Positions 9,028 to 18,382 are shown, counted from the first letter of the stretch. The stretch is 64,000 bases of DNA from an uncultured Bacteroidales bacterium (GCA_902785925.1 CADAAI010000018.1:23117-87116); one strand, 5' to 3'. Made by a program: numbers and translations. Notes: generated by a model from the letters alone, not told the origin.

Positions 9028-9202
9028 GCCAAACCCAAGCAATTAGCATTACTACAAAAAAGCTACTTAAACACTACAAAAATTTTCACACCCTAATTTT
9101 TATCACTACATTAAAAAAATTATATCACTGATTATCAATAGAAGATAATTTAAAAAAACACTACACACATCTATGTCATCATAACACGAAACACACAAGT
9201 GA

Positions 9203-9234
9203 TTTGCATTTTAAAGAAATGTATTGTATTTTTG
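9203..9234 (+). promoter_or_regulatory. Promoter of the DUF47/porin operon
   Basis: TTTG (9203-9206) and TATTTTTG (9227-9234) are spaced 24 nt start to start, a full match to the Bacteroidetes consensus, 28 bases before the chosen ATG. Confidence 0.8.
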
Positions 9235-9261
9235 CATTTACTAACAAAAGCTATTGTTGTT

Positions 9262-9909
9262 ATGTTTGGACTCAAGAAGACAAATAAGACCATAAGCGAC
9301 CTAGATAGTTTTTTAGATTATCTTGACGAATGCGTGCTGATATACAAGAGCGGCATCAAGAATTATCTTGAGGGCAACAAGAAGGACTTCGACGACAACC
9401 TAGAGAGCATCACGAGGTTGCGCGACACTACCACCGACCTGCGCCGCACTATAGAGAACGAGCTTTACACCTACTCACTTGTTACCGACCAGCGCGTCGA
9501 GATAATGCAGTTGCTTGAGCGCCTTGACATGATTATCACCCTGCTCCACAAAAACTTGTGGCAGTATGAAATAGAGATACCATTCTTCCCGTCGGAGATT
9601 AACGTCGATTTTCTCAAACTCGTAGAAGTCACTGGCCTTGCCGTTGAGGGTACCATTCAGGCTTCACGCGATTACTTCAAAGCCCCACGCTTTGTAAACG
9701 AGAAGACCCACCGCATATACTTCTTTGAGAAAGAGGTGAGCAAACTCGCACAATCGATCAAGCGACGCGTGTTTCACGAGATGGACAACTTCAAGCTCAG
9801 CCAGAAGTTCCACTTGCGCTATTTCACCCTCCACGTCGAGGAACTTGCCGAGGAATCGGTACGCGTTGCCGACCACCTCTCCATCATGGTCATAAAACAT
9901 AACAACTAA
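9262..9909 (+). CDS. DUF47 / PhoU-like phosphate-transport accessory protein
   Basis: A 215-residue all-helical cytoplasmic protein starting MFGLKKTNKTISDLDSFLDYLDE. I took the ATG at 9262; an in-frame upstream extension runs through the promoter. The pattern matches DUF47 proteins: paired helices with D/E-rich repeats such as YKSGIKNYLEGNKKDFDDNLESITRLRD and, near the end, KLSQKFHLRYFTLHVEELAEESVRVAD. DUF47 proteins are PhoU relatives that normally sit next to PiT-type phosphate transporters and are thought to regulate them. Here the next gene, 23 bases downstream, is a PiT-like membrane domain fused to a regulator, and a porin of the phosphate-selective family follows. Confidence 0.88.
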   Translation: MFGLKKTNKTISDLDSFLDYLDECVLIYKSGIKNYLEGNKKDFDDNLESITRLRDTTTDLRRTIENELYTYSLVTDQRVEIMQLLERLDMIITLLHKNLWQYEIEIPFFPSEINVDFLKLVEVTGLAVEGTIQASRDYFKAPRFVNEKTHRIYFFEKEVSKLAQSIKRRVFHEMDNFKLSQKFHLRYFTLHVEELAEESVRVADHLSIMVIKHNN

Positions 9910-9932
9910 TCTATTAGTCATAAATCTATCCT

Positions 9933-11507
9933 ATGGAATTCACTGTGTCGATATTGCTTATCCTGATGATTGGAGCGTGGCTTGGATACCGAGAAATTGG
10001 CGTCAGTTTCTTGGGTATCCACATCCGCGACCTGATATCGACACGAATCATTGGAATCATGCAGTTTGTGGTTGTCGCGGTCTTGTGCCTAGGCATCCTC
10101 TTCCTTAACGATGAGACATCGTCGAAGGTCAACAATCTTGACATCAATGAGGCATATATAATAATGTGTGGCATAGTAATATCTGTCGCCATCATTAGAA
10201 GTGCCGACCAATACACATCGGCAGTGACCGCCTTTTGGGGTGCACTAGCTGCCATTGTCTACAATAACCAGTGGTTCAACGACTACCCACTGACAGCAGC
10301 TTTGCTGTCGCTAATAGCGGCTCCAGTGTTGGGACTGCTATTTTTCTTACTCTTCGACCGCCTATTTGACCATTACATTTTAAAGACCGACAAGCACTTG
10401 CTACTAAAGAACCTGCTCATGAAGCGACTAGCGCTTGTAGGAATAATTTTGGGCGGCTTGACTCTCTCACTTAATTTTGCGCTCTTTTCCTCTCCATTTC
10501 TCTCGTCGTTCTTGACCCAGATTGATGTCACATGGCTGCCATTCCTGTTCATGTTCATGGGTGTTCTGAGTTTAGCTGTCACAATCCCTATGATAGTAGT
10601 GCTTCGCCACGAGAACTCAATGGCAAAACCAATGAGTTGGGCATTGCCATCGCTCTATGCCCTCATCACGGTGTTACTGCTTGGCAATATTGCCGGTACC
10701 CTGCTACTTGGCATGGTTCCCGTGATAGTATCGCCAAGCCAGTTGCGTGAGTGCAGTAAGATGACAAAAGGTGCACGCCAGCGCAGCCTGATCAACCTGG
10801 CAAGCATTACCATTGCCACACCCCTACTCGCATTCCTGCTAGTGATGGCAATGATGAGAATCATTAACAGTCCTCTCCTGGTATTAGTGGTCACAAGCTT
10901 TGTGCTTATCACTTGCCTATTAATAACAATGTACTCTAAGCAATGGCGCAAGCACAACATCACAAAGAAAGCTCTTGACGACGAACTCACCCACAACACC
11001 GAGGCTGGTGACGAGCGCAACCGCTTGGATGTCGCAGCAGTGACTTCACAATTCAACGTGATGACTAACGAAATCGACATCAAGCACAATGAGTTGGTAA
11101 ACCTTTCATTATATATCAAGCAGCAGCGACAATACCTCGAAGACTTGAGCAAGAGACTCAACGACTTATCGAACGAAGAAGATGTTGCCACGCTGCGCCA
11201 AGAATTGCGCGACACTGCGCATAAACTCAACGAGAACATGCGACTCACAGGTGAAATGGACCACTTCTACACACAAGTAGAGGGCTTACACAAGAACTTC
11301 GTGAGTCGCCTGCTCATGCGTTGCCCCAACCTGTCGGAGAAAGAGAAGCGCCTTGCCATCATGCTTCGCCTAGGCTTCTCGAGCAAAGACATATCAAGCA
11401 TGCTCAACGTCGAACCCAAGAGCGTGGAGGTGAGTCGCTACCGCTTCCGCCGCAAGCTCAAGCTCGACCGCAGCACCAACATAGTGGAATATCTGCAAAT
11501 GATATAA
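9933..11507 (+). CDS. PiT-like membrane domain fused to coiled coil and LuxR-type HTH
   Basis: A 524-residue protein. Residues 1 to about 335 are polytopic membrane helices. Segments such as SAVTAFWGALAAIVYNN and LLSLIAAPVLGLLFFLLFDR resemble the loop and following helix of PiT phosphate permeases, but the GANDVAN-type phosphate motif is not recognisable; the position appears to read GYREIGVSFL. Residues about 365-445 are a coiled coil (YIKQQRQYLEDLSKRLNDLS). Residues about 450-515 are a LuxR/GerE-type helix-turn-helix (LSEKEKRLAIMLRLGFSSKDI, then EPKSVEVSRYRFRRKLKL), as in Bacteroidetes membrane regulators that normally carry TPR repeats. I infer a membrane-embedded sensor-regulator, perhaps for phosphate. 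The HTH is certain; the PiT relationship is tentative. It sits between DUF47 and the porin. Confidence 0.7.
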   Translation: MEFTVSILLILMIGAWLGYREIGVSFLGIHIRDLISTRIIGIMQFVVVAVLCLGILFLNDETSSKVNNLDINEAYIIMCGIVISVAIIRSADQYTSAVTAFWGALAAIVYNNQWFNDYPLTAALLSLIAAPVLGLLFFLLFDRLFDHYILKTDKHLLLKNLLMKRLALVGIILGGLTLSLNFALFSSPFLSSFLTQIDVTWLPFLFMFMGVLSLAVTIPMIVVLRHENSMAKPMSWALPSLYALITVLLLGNIAGTLLLGMVPVIVSPSQLRECSKMTKGARQRSLINLASITIATPLLAFLLVMAMMRIINSPLLVLVVTSFVLITCLLITMYSKQWRKHNITKKALDDELTHNTEAGDERNRLDVAAVTSQFNVMTNEIDIKHNELVNLSLYIKQQRQYLEDLSKRLNDLSNEEDVATLRQELRDTAHKLNENMRLTGEMDHFYTQVEGLHKNFVSRLLMRCPNLSEKEKRLAIMLRLGFSSKDISSMLNVEPKSVEVSRYRFRRKLKLDRSTNIVEYLQMI

Positions 11508-11548
11508 TTCATTAAATACCTTTATTTATTAACTAAATGTTTTTTACA

Positions 11549-12916
11549 ATGAAAAAATTATTAACTCTATCCTTTGTGCTAGCACTCTCCGCTTGGGGCA
11601 GTGTGTGGGCACAAGAATCGGACGAGACCGCCGTTTACAACCAGTACGGCGTGAAAGTCGATCGTGAAGAGCTGATCTCGGAGCAGCGTAACAACATCCT
11701 CACGTTTGAGTCGAAGAACAAGGAGTATCGCCTGTGGTTTGACAACCGCGTACAAGTTGATGGGGCCATGTTCTTTGGAAAGAACAGCGAGGACTTCGAC
11801 AAGATTGGCAACAACGCCTCTATTCGTCGTGCTCGTTTTGCCATCAAGGCCCGCCTTCCACACAACTGGTATGGCGAGGTTGACGTAGACTTTGCCGATG
11901 GCAAGTTTGAGCTCAAAGACGCTATTGTGCAATTCGACGGCATCAAGAACGTTTCGATTAAGGCTGGAAACTTCAAGGAGGACTTCTCGATGGAGCAGAC
12001 CACCTCGTCGCGCTACCTTACCTTCATGGAGCGCCCAATGGTTTGTAAGGCTCTTGTTCCTTCGCGTCACATTGGACTTCAGGTTTCTTACCTGCTCAAC
12101 CACTTCCGTGCCACTGGTGGTGTGTTCTTCCAGACTATAGCTGGTGAGGAAGAACTTACCAACGTTCAGGACAACAACAAGGACTATGGCCGCAATCAGG
12201 GCTACTCGTTCACCGGTAAAGTTGGCTGGATGCCCTATGCCAAGGACCGCAGCTGGGGTCTTTACCTGGGTGGTAAGGCTTCATACCGCACTCCAAAAAC
12301 TGAGGATGCTCCTGGTGACTGGGGCGGAATGCGTTTCAGCACCCGCAACGCTACCAGCATCAACCGCAAGAAATATCTTGACACCGATGTAATTAAAGAC
12401 GTTGACCACAACGTGCTCTATGGTCTCGAGGGAGCAGCCTACTATGGTCCCGCACGCATCCAAACCGAGTGGATTCAAACCAATGTAGATGCCGCTAAAG
12501 ACAACTACAAATTCAATGGCTGGTATGTTCACGCATCTTGCTTGCTCTTTGGCGGTAAGCAGCGCTTCAATACCGCCGAGGGCGAGTTTACTCAGCCACA
12601 GCGCGGCCGCAAGTGGGGCGACATCGAGCTCGCACTTCGTTATGATTACCTTAACCTCAACGACAAAGACGTTTACGGCGGTGCCGGTGAGAACTTCACC
12701 GTTGGTTTGAACTACTGGATTAACAACAGCGTTAAGATTGTTCTCAACTATCAGTACTCTAACAACGACCGCTATGCCAATGGCAAGGGCAAGCTCATTG
12801 TTGGTCACGACATCAAAGGAAACCCAACCACAGACTACACCAAGGTTACTGAGGCCAAAGGCAAAGGCGGCATCAGCTATCACATGCTGGGTCTTCGCTT
12901 AGAGGTTAACTTCTAA
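11549..12916 (+). CDS. OprO/OprP-family phosphate-type porin
   Basis: A 455-residue outer-membrane protein. The start at 11549 gives the signal peptide MKKLLTLSFVLALSAWGSVWA; an ATG 12 bases earlier adds MFFT. The porin O/P pattern is clear: YRLWFDNRVQVDGAMFF, IRRARFAIKARLPHNWYGEV, KAGNFKEDFSMEQTTSSRYL and FMERPMVCKALVPSRHIGLQ, with a terminal strand ending LRLEVNF. In Pseudomonas these porins pass phosphate or polyphosphate; in Bacteroidetes the substrate is mostly unproved. Context with DUF47 and a PiT-like regulator supports phosphate. The gene is 41 bases after the regulator and 34 bases before the lipoprotein, so the four genes probably form an operon. Confidence 0.9.
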   Translation: MKKLLTLSFVLALSAWGSVWAQESDETAVYNQYGVKVDREELISEQRNNILTFESKNKEYRLWFDNRVQVDGAMFFGKNSEDFDKIGNNASIRRARFAIKARLPHNWYGEVDVDFADGKFELKDAIVQFDGIKNVSIKAGNFKEDFSMEQTTSSRYLTFMERPMVCKALVPSRHIGLQVSYLLNHFRATGGVFFQTIAGEEELTNVQDNNKDYGRNQGYSFTGKVGWMPYAKDRSWGLYLGGKASYRTPKTEDAPGDWGGMRFSTRNATSINRKKYLDTDVIKDVDHNVLYGLEGAAYYGPARIQTEWIQTNVDAAKDNYKFNGWYVHASCLLFGGKQRFNTAEGEFTQPQRGRKWGDIELALRYDYLNLNDKDVYGGAGENFTVGLNYWINNSVKIVLNYQYSNNDRYANGKGKLIVGHDIKGNPTTDYTKVTEAKGKGGISYHMLGLRLEVNF

Positions 12917-12950
12917 TTATATGTTTAACTCTTTAAATGACACAAAGACA

Positions 12951-13814
12951 ATGAAAACTATAAAATTAGCATTCGCGCTCATTATCGCAACACTCGCGAT
13001 GACAGCATGCGTTGAAGATAAAGTATATGAGGGTCCTAACACCATCGAGAGTGTGATATTAGCCCCTGAGGCCCCTACTTCAGCCGATGACGTTTTGGTG
13101 ACAGCTAAGGTATCGGGCTTGTTGGCAGTTGAGAAGGCCGTTCTGAGTTACAGTGTGGATGGCGACCTCGTGGATGAGATTCAAATGGCTGGCAACAACG
13201 ACATCTACACTGCTACCATTCCAGCTATGGCTGACGGCACTAAAGTTGATGTAAAAGTTACCGTCACCAACGAGGCTGGTTATACCTCTATTGCAGAGAG
13301 AAGCTATGTGGTATATGATATTCCAAATCCATATAAGCAGCTAGTTCTCAACGAACTGTTTGGTGCCGCTGATACCGACGACGGCAAATACATCGAACTT
13401 TACAACAATGGTGACGAAGACCTTGACCTCAATGGAGTAGTCATTATGAAAGATGAGTCCGAATCTTGGGCTGGCGAAGAAGGCGAAGTAATCAAGGCTC
13501 ATAGTTACTTTAACATTGTAGGCGCCAAGGGCATGCTTGGCGAAGGCGGCAGTGGTCCTAATCCACGTCCACTAAGCAGTGGTTTCTCGTCTAAGAAGAG
13601 TGTACTCATTGAGCTTTATGACCCTAGCGGTAACCTCGTTGACAAGTTCCAGCGAGGCGAAAAAGGCGGTGAATGGGGTGCTCAGAGCCTTACAAACAAC
13701 AAGAAGACCTGGAGCCGCTGCCCCAATGGCACTGGCAAGTTCATGATCGCCGACAAGACCTTGGGCGCTCAGAACCCCGATACCGGCGAGGAAGATGAAA
13801 CTGTAGTACAGTAA
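12951..13814 (+). CDS. Lipoprotein with lamin-tail domain
   Basis: A 287-residue lipoprotein. The chosen ATG (12951) gives the signal MKTIKLAFALIIATLAMTAC, lipidated at Cys20. Residues about 25-125 are an Ig-like beta-sandwich (VTAKVSGLLAVEKAVLSYSV). Residues about 130-275 are a lamin-tail domain: LVLNELFGAADTDDGKYIEL, YNNGDEDLDLNGVVI and SSKKSVLIELYDPSGN. Lamin-tail domains in bacteria often accompany surface nucleases and phosphatases, but no catalytic domain is present here. It is last in the DUF47-regulator-porin operon, so an outer-membrane role in phosphate-source binding is a reasonable guess only. Confidence 0.85.
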   Translation: MKTIKLAFALIIATLAMTACVEDKVYEGPNTIESVILAPEAPTSADDVLVTAKVSGLLAVEKAVLSYSVDGDLVDEIQMAGNNDIYTATIPAMADGTKVDVKVTVTNEAGYTSIAERSYVVYDIPNPYKQLVLNELFGAADTDDGKYIELYNNGDEDLDLNGVVIMKDESESWAGEEGEVIKAHSYFNIVGAKGMLGEGGSGPNPRPLSSGFSSKKSVLIELYDPSGNLVDKFQRGEKGGEWGAQSLTNNKKTWSRCPNGTGKFMIADKTLGAQNPDTGEEDETVVQ

Positions 13815-13846
13815 ATACAGTAAACTTCAATCTATAAAACACTAGA

Positions 13847-13888
13847 GGCTTGGCAGGCTTAATTGCTTGCCTGCCAGGCCTTCCTTTA
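13847..13888 (+). terminator. Terminator ending the DUF47/porin operon
   Basis: A long GC-rich stem (GGCTTGGCAGGC/GCCTGCCAGGCC) is followed by a short T-rich run (TTCCTTT). Confidence 0.8.
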
Positions 13889-13937
13889 AAAGAAACAAGC
13901 ACAAAGTATTCCCAACGAATTAAAATCCTATTAAGAA

Positions 13938-14582
13938 ATGGCAAAAGAAGAATTAAAGATTGGTGAAATATCAAAACCAAGGTTTGAGTTCCGCAGCTTC
14001 GGTCGTTGCTTCTGCGAGGCAGGAAAGCGCATGGCCCGCTTGAGTGCACCAGTTCCCGAGAAAGTGTGGGAGCGTCACAGCACCGAGACCTACATCGTGA
14101 GCCGCACCAACGACGTGAACAACACCAAGATACGCGACGGCAAGATGGACATCAAGACCTTCGTACAAGAAGTTGACGGCCTCGAGCAGTGGAATCCCTT
14201 GATGAAGGGTGAGTTCCCCATCAGCGCACAGGTTCTCAAGGACGAGGTATTCCCTGCCTTCAAGGTAGAGGGCATGCCCGAGCTTACTAAGGAGACTTAC
14301 ACTCTTGAGGAGTTCCTTCAGATGATTGACGAGCACCCCGACCTTCAGGCTGTCAAGGTTGAAAAAGCCCGCTATGGCTATATGGTTAACGACACCATTT
14401 GCGAGACTGGCGAGGTTTATATCAACGGAGCTATGGTTCGCACCATCAACAGTGAGAGCACTGAGATTGAGGATATCAAGAAGACCATCGCCGACGTAGG
14501 CCTTGAGGGTGTTGAAAACATCAACTACCTGCAAGCTATCAAGCGTGTGATTGGTATGATTAACAAACCCTTAGCAAACTAG
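13938..14582 (+). CDS. Uncharacterised protein paired with CYTH protein
   Basis: A 214-residue soluble protein with no signal peptide or membrane segment. Notable parts are an N-terminal FRSFGRCFCEAGKRMARLS stretch, a central EQWNPLMKGEFPISAQVLKD segment and a C-terminal ESTEIEDIKKTIADVGLEG helix. I recognise no family. The stop is six bases before the CYTH ATG, so the two are cotranscribed. A link to the CYTH protein's phosphate chemistry is likely from context but cannot be specified. Confidence 0.7.
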   Translation: MAKEELKIGEISKPRFEFRSFGRCFCEAGKRMARLSAPVPEKVWERHSTETYIVSRTNDVNNTKIRDGKMDIKTFVQEVDGLEQWNPLMKGEFPISAQVLKDEVFPAFKVEGMPELTKETYTLEEFLQMIDEHPDLQAVKVEKARYGYMVNDTICETGEVYINGAMVRTINSESTEIEDIKKTIADVGLEGVENINYLQAIKRVIGMINKPLAN

Positions 14583-14588
14583 ACGATT

Positions 14589-15059
14589 ATGGCACAAGAG
14601 ATAGAAAGAAAATTCCTTGTTAAGGGAGAATTCAAAGACGAGGCATTCAAGGCCACACGCATCACACAGGGCTACCTGAGCTCAGTGCCTGAGCGCACAG
14701 TGCGCGTTCGCGTGAAAGGCGAGAAAGGTTTCATCACAGTCAAGGGCATTGGCAACGAGAGTGGTGCTAGCCGCTTCGAGTGGGAGAAAGAGATTCCTGC
14801 CGAGGAGGTTATGGAGCTTCTCAAGATTTGCGAGCCTGGTGTTATCGACAAGACCCGCTATCTGGTGAAAGCCGGCGAGCGCACCTTTGAGGTCGACGAA
14901 TTCTACGGCGACAACGAGGGTCTAACCGTTGCCGAGGTGGAGCTTCCCAGCGAGGATGCCGCATTCGACCGTCCCGCCTGGCTTGGCGAGGAGGTAACCG
15001 GCGACCCCAAGTACTACAACTCCATGCTCATGAAGAACCCTTACAAGAACTGGAAATAA
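14589..15059 (+). CDS. CYTH-domain protein (triphosphatase / class IV cyclase superfamily)
   Basis: A 156-residue single-domain CYTH protein. The diagnostic ExExK motif is at the start (QEIERKFLV). Alternating charged strands that line the triphosphate tunnel follow: VRVRVKGEKGFITVKG, RFEWEKEI, IDKTRYLV, TFEVDEFYG and LTVAEVELPS. Family members hydrolyse inorganic triphosphate or thiamine triphosphate, or act as class IV adenylate cyclases; short bacterial stand-alone forms are most often triphosphatases. It is the second gene of a two-gene unit with an unknown partner. Confidence 0.92.
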   Translation: MAQEIERKFLVKGEFKDEAFKATRITQGYLSSVPERTVRVRVKGEKGFITVKGIGNESGASRFEWEKEIPAEEVMELLKICEPGVIDKTRYLVKAGERTFEVDEFYGDNEGLTVAEVELPSEDAAFDRPAWLGEEVTGDPKYYNSMLMKNPYKNWK

Positions 15060-15084
15060 TCCAATATCAATAGACTTGCACTTC

Positions 15085-15126
15085 AGTGTCCTCAAAGGGG
15101 ACTGTACTTTTGGGGACACTATTTTT
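15085..15126 (+). terminator. Terminator after the CYTH gene
   Basis: The stem AGTGTCC/GGACACT has a long loop and is followed by ATTTTT. An alternative inner pairing between AGTCCCC-like segments is possible. Confidence 0.65.
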
Positions 15127-15168
15127 AAAACAAGAGGGACTTTCAACAGTCACTAAAACCTTAAAGAA

Positions 15169-16890
15169 ATGGCGGAAGCAATAACCAAACAAGAGGCGAC
15201 ATTTGATCCTCTGGACATGAACAACTACAAGCTCGAAAAGCTGCCCAAGATGCAGAAGTCGGGCTTTGAAAAGATATTACAACGCATAGGCGGCCCACTG
15301 GCAATCCTCGTCTTTGTGTTCTTCTACTGGTTTGCCGATATCTCATTCATCAACAATATCGACACCAACAAGGAGACCACCACCCTAGCCGAGGGAGCCA
15401 TGAAACGCTATGATGAGATGTACAAGAAGGGCGAGAAGAAACTCGCCGTGGTGGTCGATGCCAGCGGCAAGGAGACCAAACACGACCTTAGCGATGCCGA
15501 GCAGGCACAACTCAAGGCCGATACCCACAATCACTTCTTGCGCATCAACTATGCGATGCTGGCAATATTTGTCGCCGCCATCATCCTGTGGATTACCGAG
15601 GCAATCCCCAATTACCTCACCTCGCTGATAGTAATACTAATGATTGTACTTACTGGGGTCACGAGCGACAAAGAGGCCTACGCCCAGCTCGGTCATCCAG
15701 TAATGTGGCTCAACATCCTGTCGTTCATCTTGGCGAGCATGCTTGTCAAGACCCAAGTGGCAAAGCGATTTGCCATCTGGTTTGTGCTCAAGTTTGGCAA
15801 AAGCGCCAGCGGCATCATCCTGAGCTTCATTGTCATCAATATCGTGCTCTCGGCGTTTATCTCGGCCACCACTGCTAAGGCCGCAATACTACTTCCAATC
15901 TTTATGGTTGTAGCCGCCATTTATGGGGCATCGCAAGGAAAACGCAACAACTTTGGCCGCAACCTCGTGTTGCAGAACCTATTCCAAATTAACCTGGGTG
16001 CCAACTCATTCCTCACAGGTTCGGGAGCTACCCTGCTGGCAGGATCGCTCATAGCAGGTGCTCTAGGCATTGGTGCCTTCAGTTATCAGGACTGGTTTAA
16101 GTGCGCCTTCCCAATGAACCTGATACTTATCCTTATCGGCTGGTTTGTGGGCTCAAAGATTTACTTCCGCCTCAAGAAAGGCGAAGATAAGCCACAAATT
16201 GAAGGCGGACTAGACCGCCTGCGTGACGAGCTGCACAAGCTAGGCAAGATGAGTTCTCAGGAATACAAGGCCATCGCCATTTTCCTCGTTGTGCTCATCC
16301 TGTGGGCCACCGACAAGCAGCATGGCATCAACCAGACTGCCGTGGCATTCATGGGAGCTGTGGTAGCCCTACTGCCCAAGATTGGCATCGTGAAGTGGAA
16401 CGATGTCGACATTCCCTGGCACCTATTACTCTTCTCGGCTGGTGCCTACACTCTAGGTGCCGGTCTTGAGGCTACTGGCCTGCCTGGCACTATGATCAAC
16501 GCCCTCTTTGGAGCACTTGGCATCAGTGCCAGCACACCGTTCTGGGTAATCTACCTCATCCTCACGGCGAGCATCCTGCTGTTCTCTCTTATCTTTGAGT
16601 CGAAGACAATGCTCACTCTCATCTTTGTACCTATCGCCATTGGCGTGGCACAGAGCAATGGCTACCCCATCATGAGCCTTGCATTCCCAGTGGCACTGCT
16701 TGTGGGACATGTCTACGTGCTGCCCTTCAACAGCAAGCCTGCCGCACTACTCTATACCACCAACCAGTATAGCATTAGCGACACCTTCAAGTTTGGTATC
16801 ACCATGATGTTCATCAGCTGGCTGATGGTAATCCTGTGGGGCGACACCGTGCTGCGCTGGTTTGGTTACACCAATGGAGTTTTCTTTTAA
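15169..16890 (+). CDS. DASS (SLC13)-type anion symporter
   Basis: A 573-residue inner-membrane transporter with about 11-12 hydrophobic helices. Family features are ILWITEAIPNYLTSL, a first re-entrant loop FISATTAKAAILLPIF, a second loop LGANSFLTGSGATLLAG and the conserved end LPFNSKPAALLYTTNQYSI. Members carry di- and tricarboxylates or sulfate with sodium; the exact substrate cannot be told. Between the first and second helices (residues about 65-120) there is an extra hydrophilic charged segment. The next gene begins about 45 bases downstream, so this is probably the first gene of a three-gene unit. Confidence 0.85.
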   Translation: MAEAITKQEATFDPLDMNNYKLEKLPKMQKSGFEKILQRIGGPLAILVFVFFYWFADISFINNIDTNKETTTLAEGAMKRYDEMYKKGEKKLAVVVDASGKETKHDLSDAEQAQLKADTHNHFLRINYAMLAIFVAAIILWITEAIPNYLTSLIVILMIVLTGVTSDKEAYAQLGHPVMWLNILSFILASMLVKTQVAKRFAIWFVLKFGKSASGIILSFIVINIVLSAFISATTAKAAILLPIFMVVAAIYGASQGKRNNFGRNLVLQNLFQINLGANSFLTGSGATLLAGSLIAGALGIGAFSYQDWFKCAFPMNLILILIGWFVGSKIYFRLKKGEDKPQIEGGLDRLRDELHKLGKMSSQEYKAIAIFLVVLILWATDKQHGINQTAVAFMGAVVALLPKIGIVKWNDVDIPWHLLLFSAGAYTLGAGLEATGLPGTMINALFGALGISASTPFWVIYLILTASILLFSLIFESKTMLTLIFVPIAIGVAQSNGYPIMSLAFPVALLVGHVYVLPFNSKPAALLYTTNQYSISDTFKFGITMMFISWLMVILWGDTVLRWFGYTNGVFF

Positions 16891-16933
16891 GTTTTAAGTG
16901 CCAACTAACCTCTTAAGAGCAACGAATAACGAG

Positions 16934-18382
16934 ATGATAAGCATCAAGCCAAAAATTCATGACAGCAACACGCTGGAGTTTAAGGTGGGCTTCGTTCCTA
17001 ACGACGGCGCCACCTATAACGACTTTTACATGAACACCTGGATTTTCATTCCTGAGGTGCTTGATGTGAATCGCCACACCTATAGCAAAGACACATTCTA
17101 CAACGACACCATCTCCTACCTAAGGCTCATCACGCCACGCTATGAGCTGCGCGAGCTCACCGATCAACACTCACTGCCGTTCACACGGTTGCAGCAAGCA
17201 TGCGAAAACCCCGTGAACGACAACAAGGAGTTTGAGACCGAGGTCAAAATGTATGCATCAATCGTGAAGAGCAGCATGCGCGAAGCTTACAACAAAATCG
17301 TGAAAGAAGCCAACGAGGAGACACAGCGCAGCCTCGCCTGCGACCTTGTGGAGCAATCCAAAGAAGTGACGTCGATGTACCGCTCGCTGCGTCCCACCCT
17401 GCTCAAGAGCGATGCCGGCAAGCAGATGGCGGTATTCTTCGACTTTGGCGACGAGTTCATCTCCAACATCGTGGAGCAGCACTTGGGCCGCATCGTCAAG
17501 CTCCTTAATCCGCGCCAAAACAATAACGGAAGTCCGTTGCTTCCTATGATCACCCAGCTACTCGACAGCGAACACAAGTACCGCAAGAGCCGTCAATATC
17601 TTGACGTGGAGTCGAAGAGCAGCGACGACAACCGCCAGTTTGTCTACCACGCCAGCCTTCTCAAGAAGTACATAGAGAGCAACCTCTATCTTCCTACCCA
17701 CAAACGCCGCAACACTGCCTTCCTTGAGCAAGTGGCATTCAGTGTGGCTGCAGGCATCTCGATGGTCTTCGCCACTGTGGTGTCGTTTGCTTTCCAGCAG
17801 ACCTACGGTAACTTCACCCTACCGTTCTTCATCGCCCTTGTAATAAGCTACATGTTTAAGGACCGAATCAAAGACTTGATACGCAACTACTTTGCCCATG
17901 GCCTGGGCAGCCGTTTCTATGACTACCTCATCACCATCAGGGTGGGTGGACACAAGATTGGAAAGGTGAAGGAAGGATTCGACTTCGTATCGCCTCAAGA
18001 CGTGTCGCGCCACGTAAACGAGAAGCGTGCCCGCAAGAACCCACTTGTAGTAAACCGTGGCGTCGACGAGCAAGTGATTCAGTACCGCAAGTATGTGCAC
18101 CTGCGCCGCAAGGCTGTCGACCGACTATCGGCCTATCCCATCAACGGCATCAACAACATCGTGCGTTACAACCTTGCCGAATTCATGCGCAAGATGGACA
18201 ACCCCAAGGTGCCACTCTATGTGAACCAAGGCGACGCTGCCCTCAACTTTACTAGCGGGGACAAAGCCTACTACCTTAACTTTATCATACAGTGTAAGTA
18301 TGAAGGAATTAGTGAATACAAACGATACCGCGTGTGCCTGTGCCGCGACGGAATAAAAGATATTGAGGAAAAACACCAATGA
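16934..18382 (+). CDS. Uncharacterised membrane protein, transporter-linked
   Basis: A 482-residue protein. The ATG at 16934 is preferred to a GTG 36 bases earlier that overlaps the transporter's end. The first about 260 residues are soluble and helical (YNKIVKEANEETQRSLACDL). Two adjacent membrane helices follow at about residues 270-315 (AFSVAAGISMVFATVVSFAF and FTLPFFIALVISYMF), then a basic stretch and a soluble C-terminus. I recognise no family. It overlaps the small lipoprotein gene by four bases (ATGA), a sign of coupled translation. Confidence 0.75.
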   Translation: MISIKPKIHDSNTLEFKVGFVPNDGATYNDFYMNTWIFIPEVLDVNRHTYSKDTFYNDTISYLRLITPRYELRELTDQHSLPFTRLQQACENPVNDNKEFETEVKMYASIVKSSMREAYNKIVKEANEETQRSLACDLVEQSKEVTSMYRSLRPTLLKSDAGKQMAVFFDFGDEFISNIVEQHLGRIVKLLNPRQNNNGSPLLPMITQLLDSEHKYRKSRQYLDVESKSSDDNRQFVYHASLLKKYIESNLYLPTHKRRNTAFLEQVAFSVAAGISMVFATVVSFAFQQTYGNFTLPFFIALVISYMFKDRIKDLIRNYFAHGLGSRFYDYLITIRVGGHKIGKVKEGFDFVSPQDVSRHVNEKRARKNPLVVNRGVDEQVIQYRKYVHLRRKAVDRLSAYPINGINNIVRYNLAEFMRKMDNPKVPLYVNQGDAALNFTSGDKAYYLNFIIQCKYEGISEYKRYRVCLCRDGIKDIEEKHQ

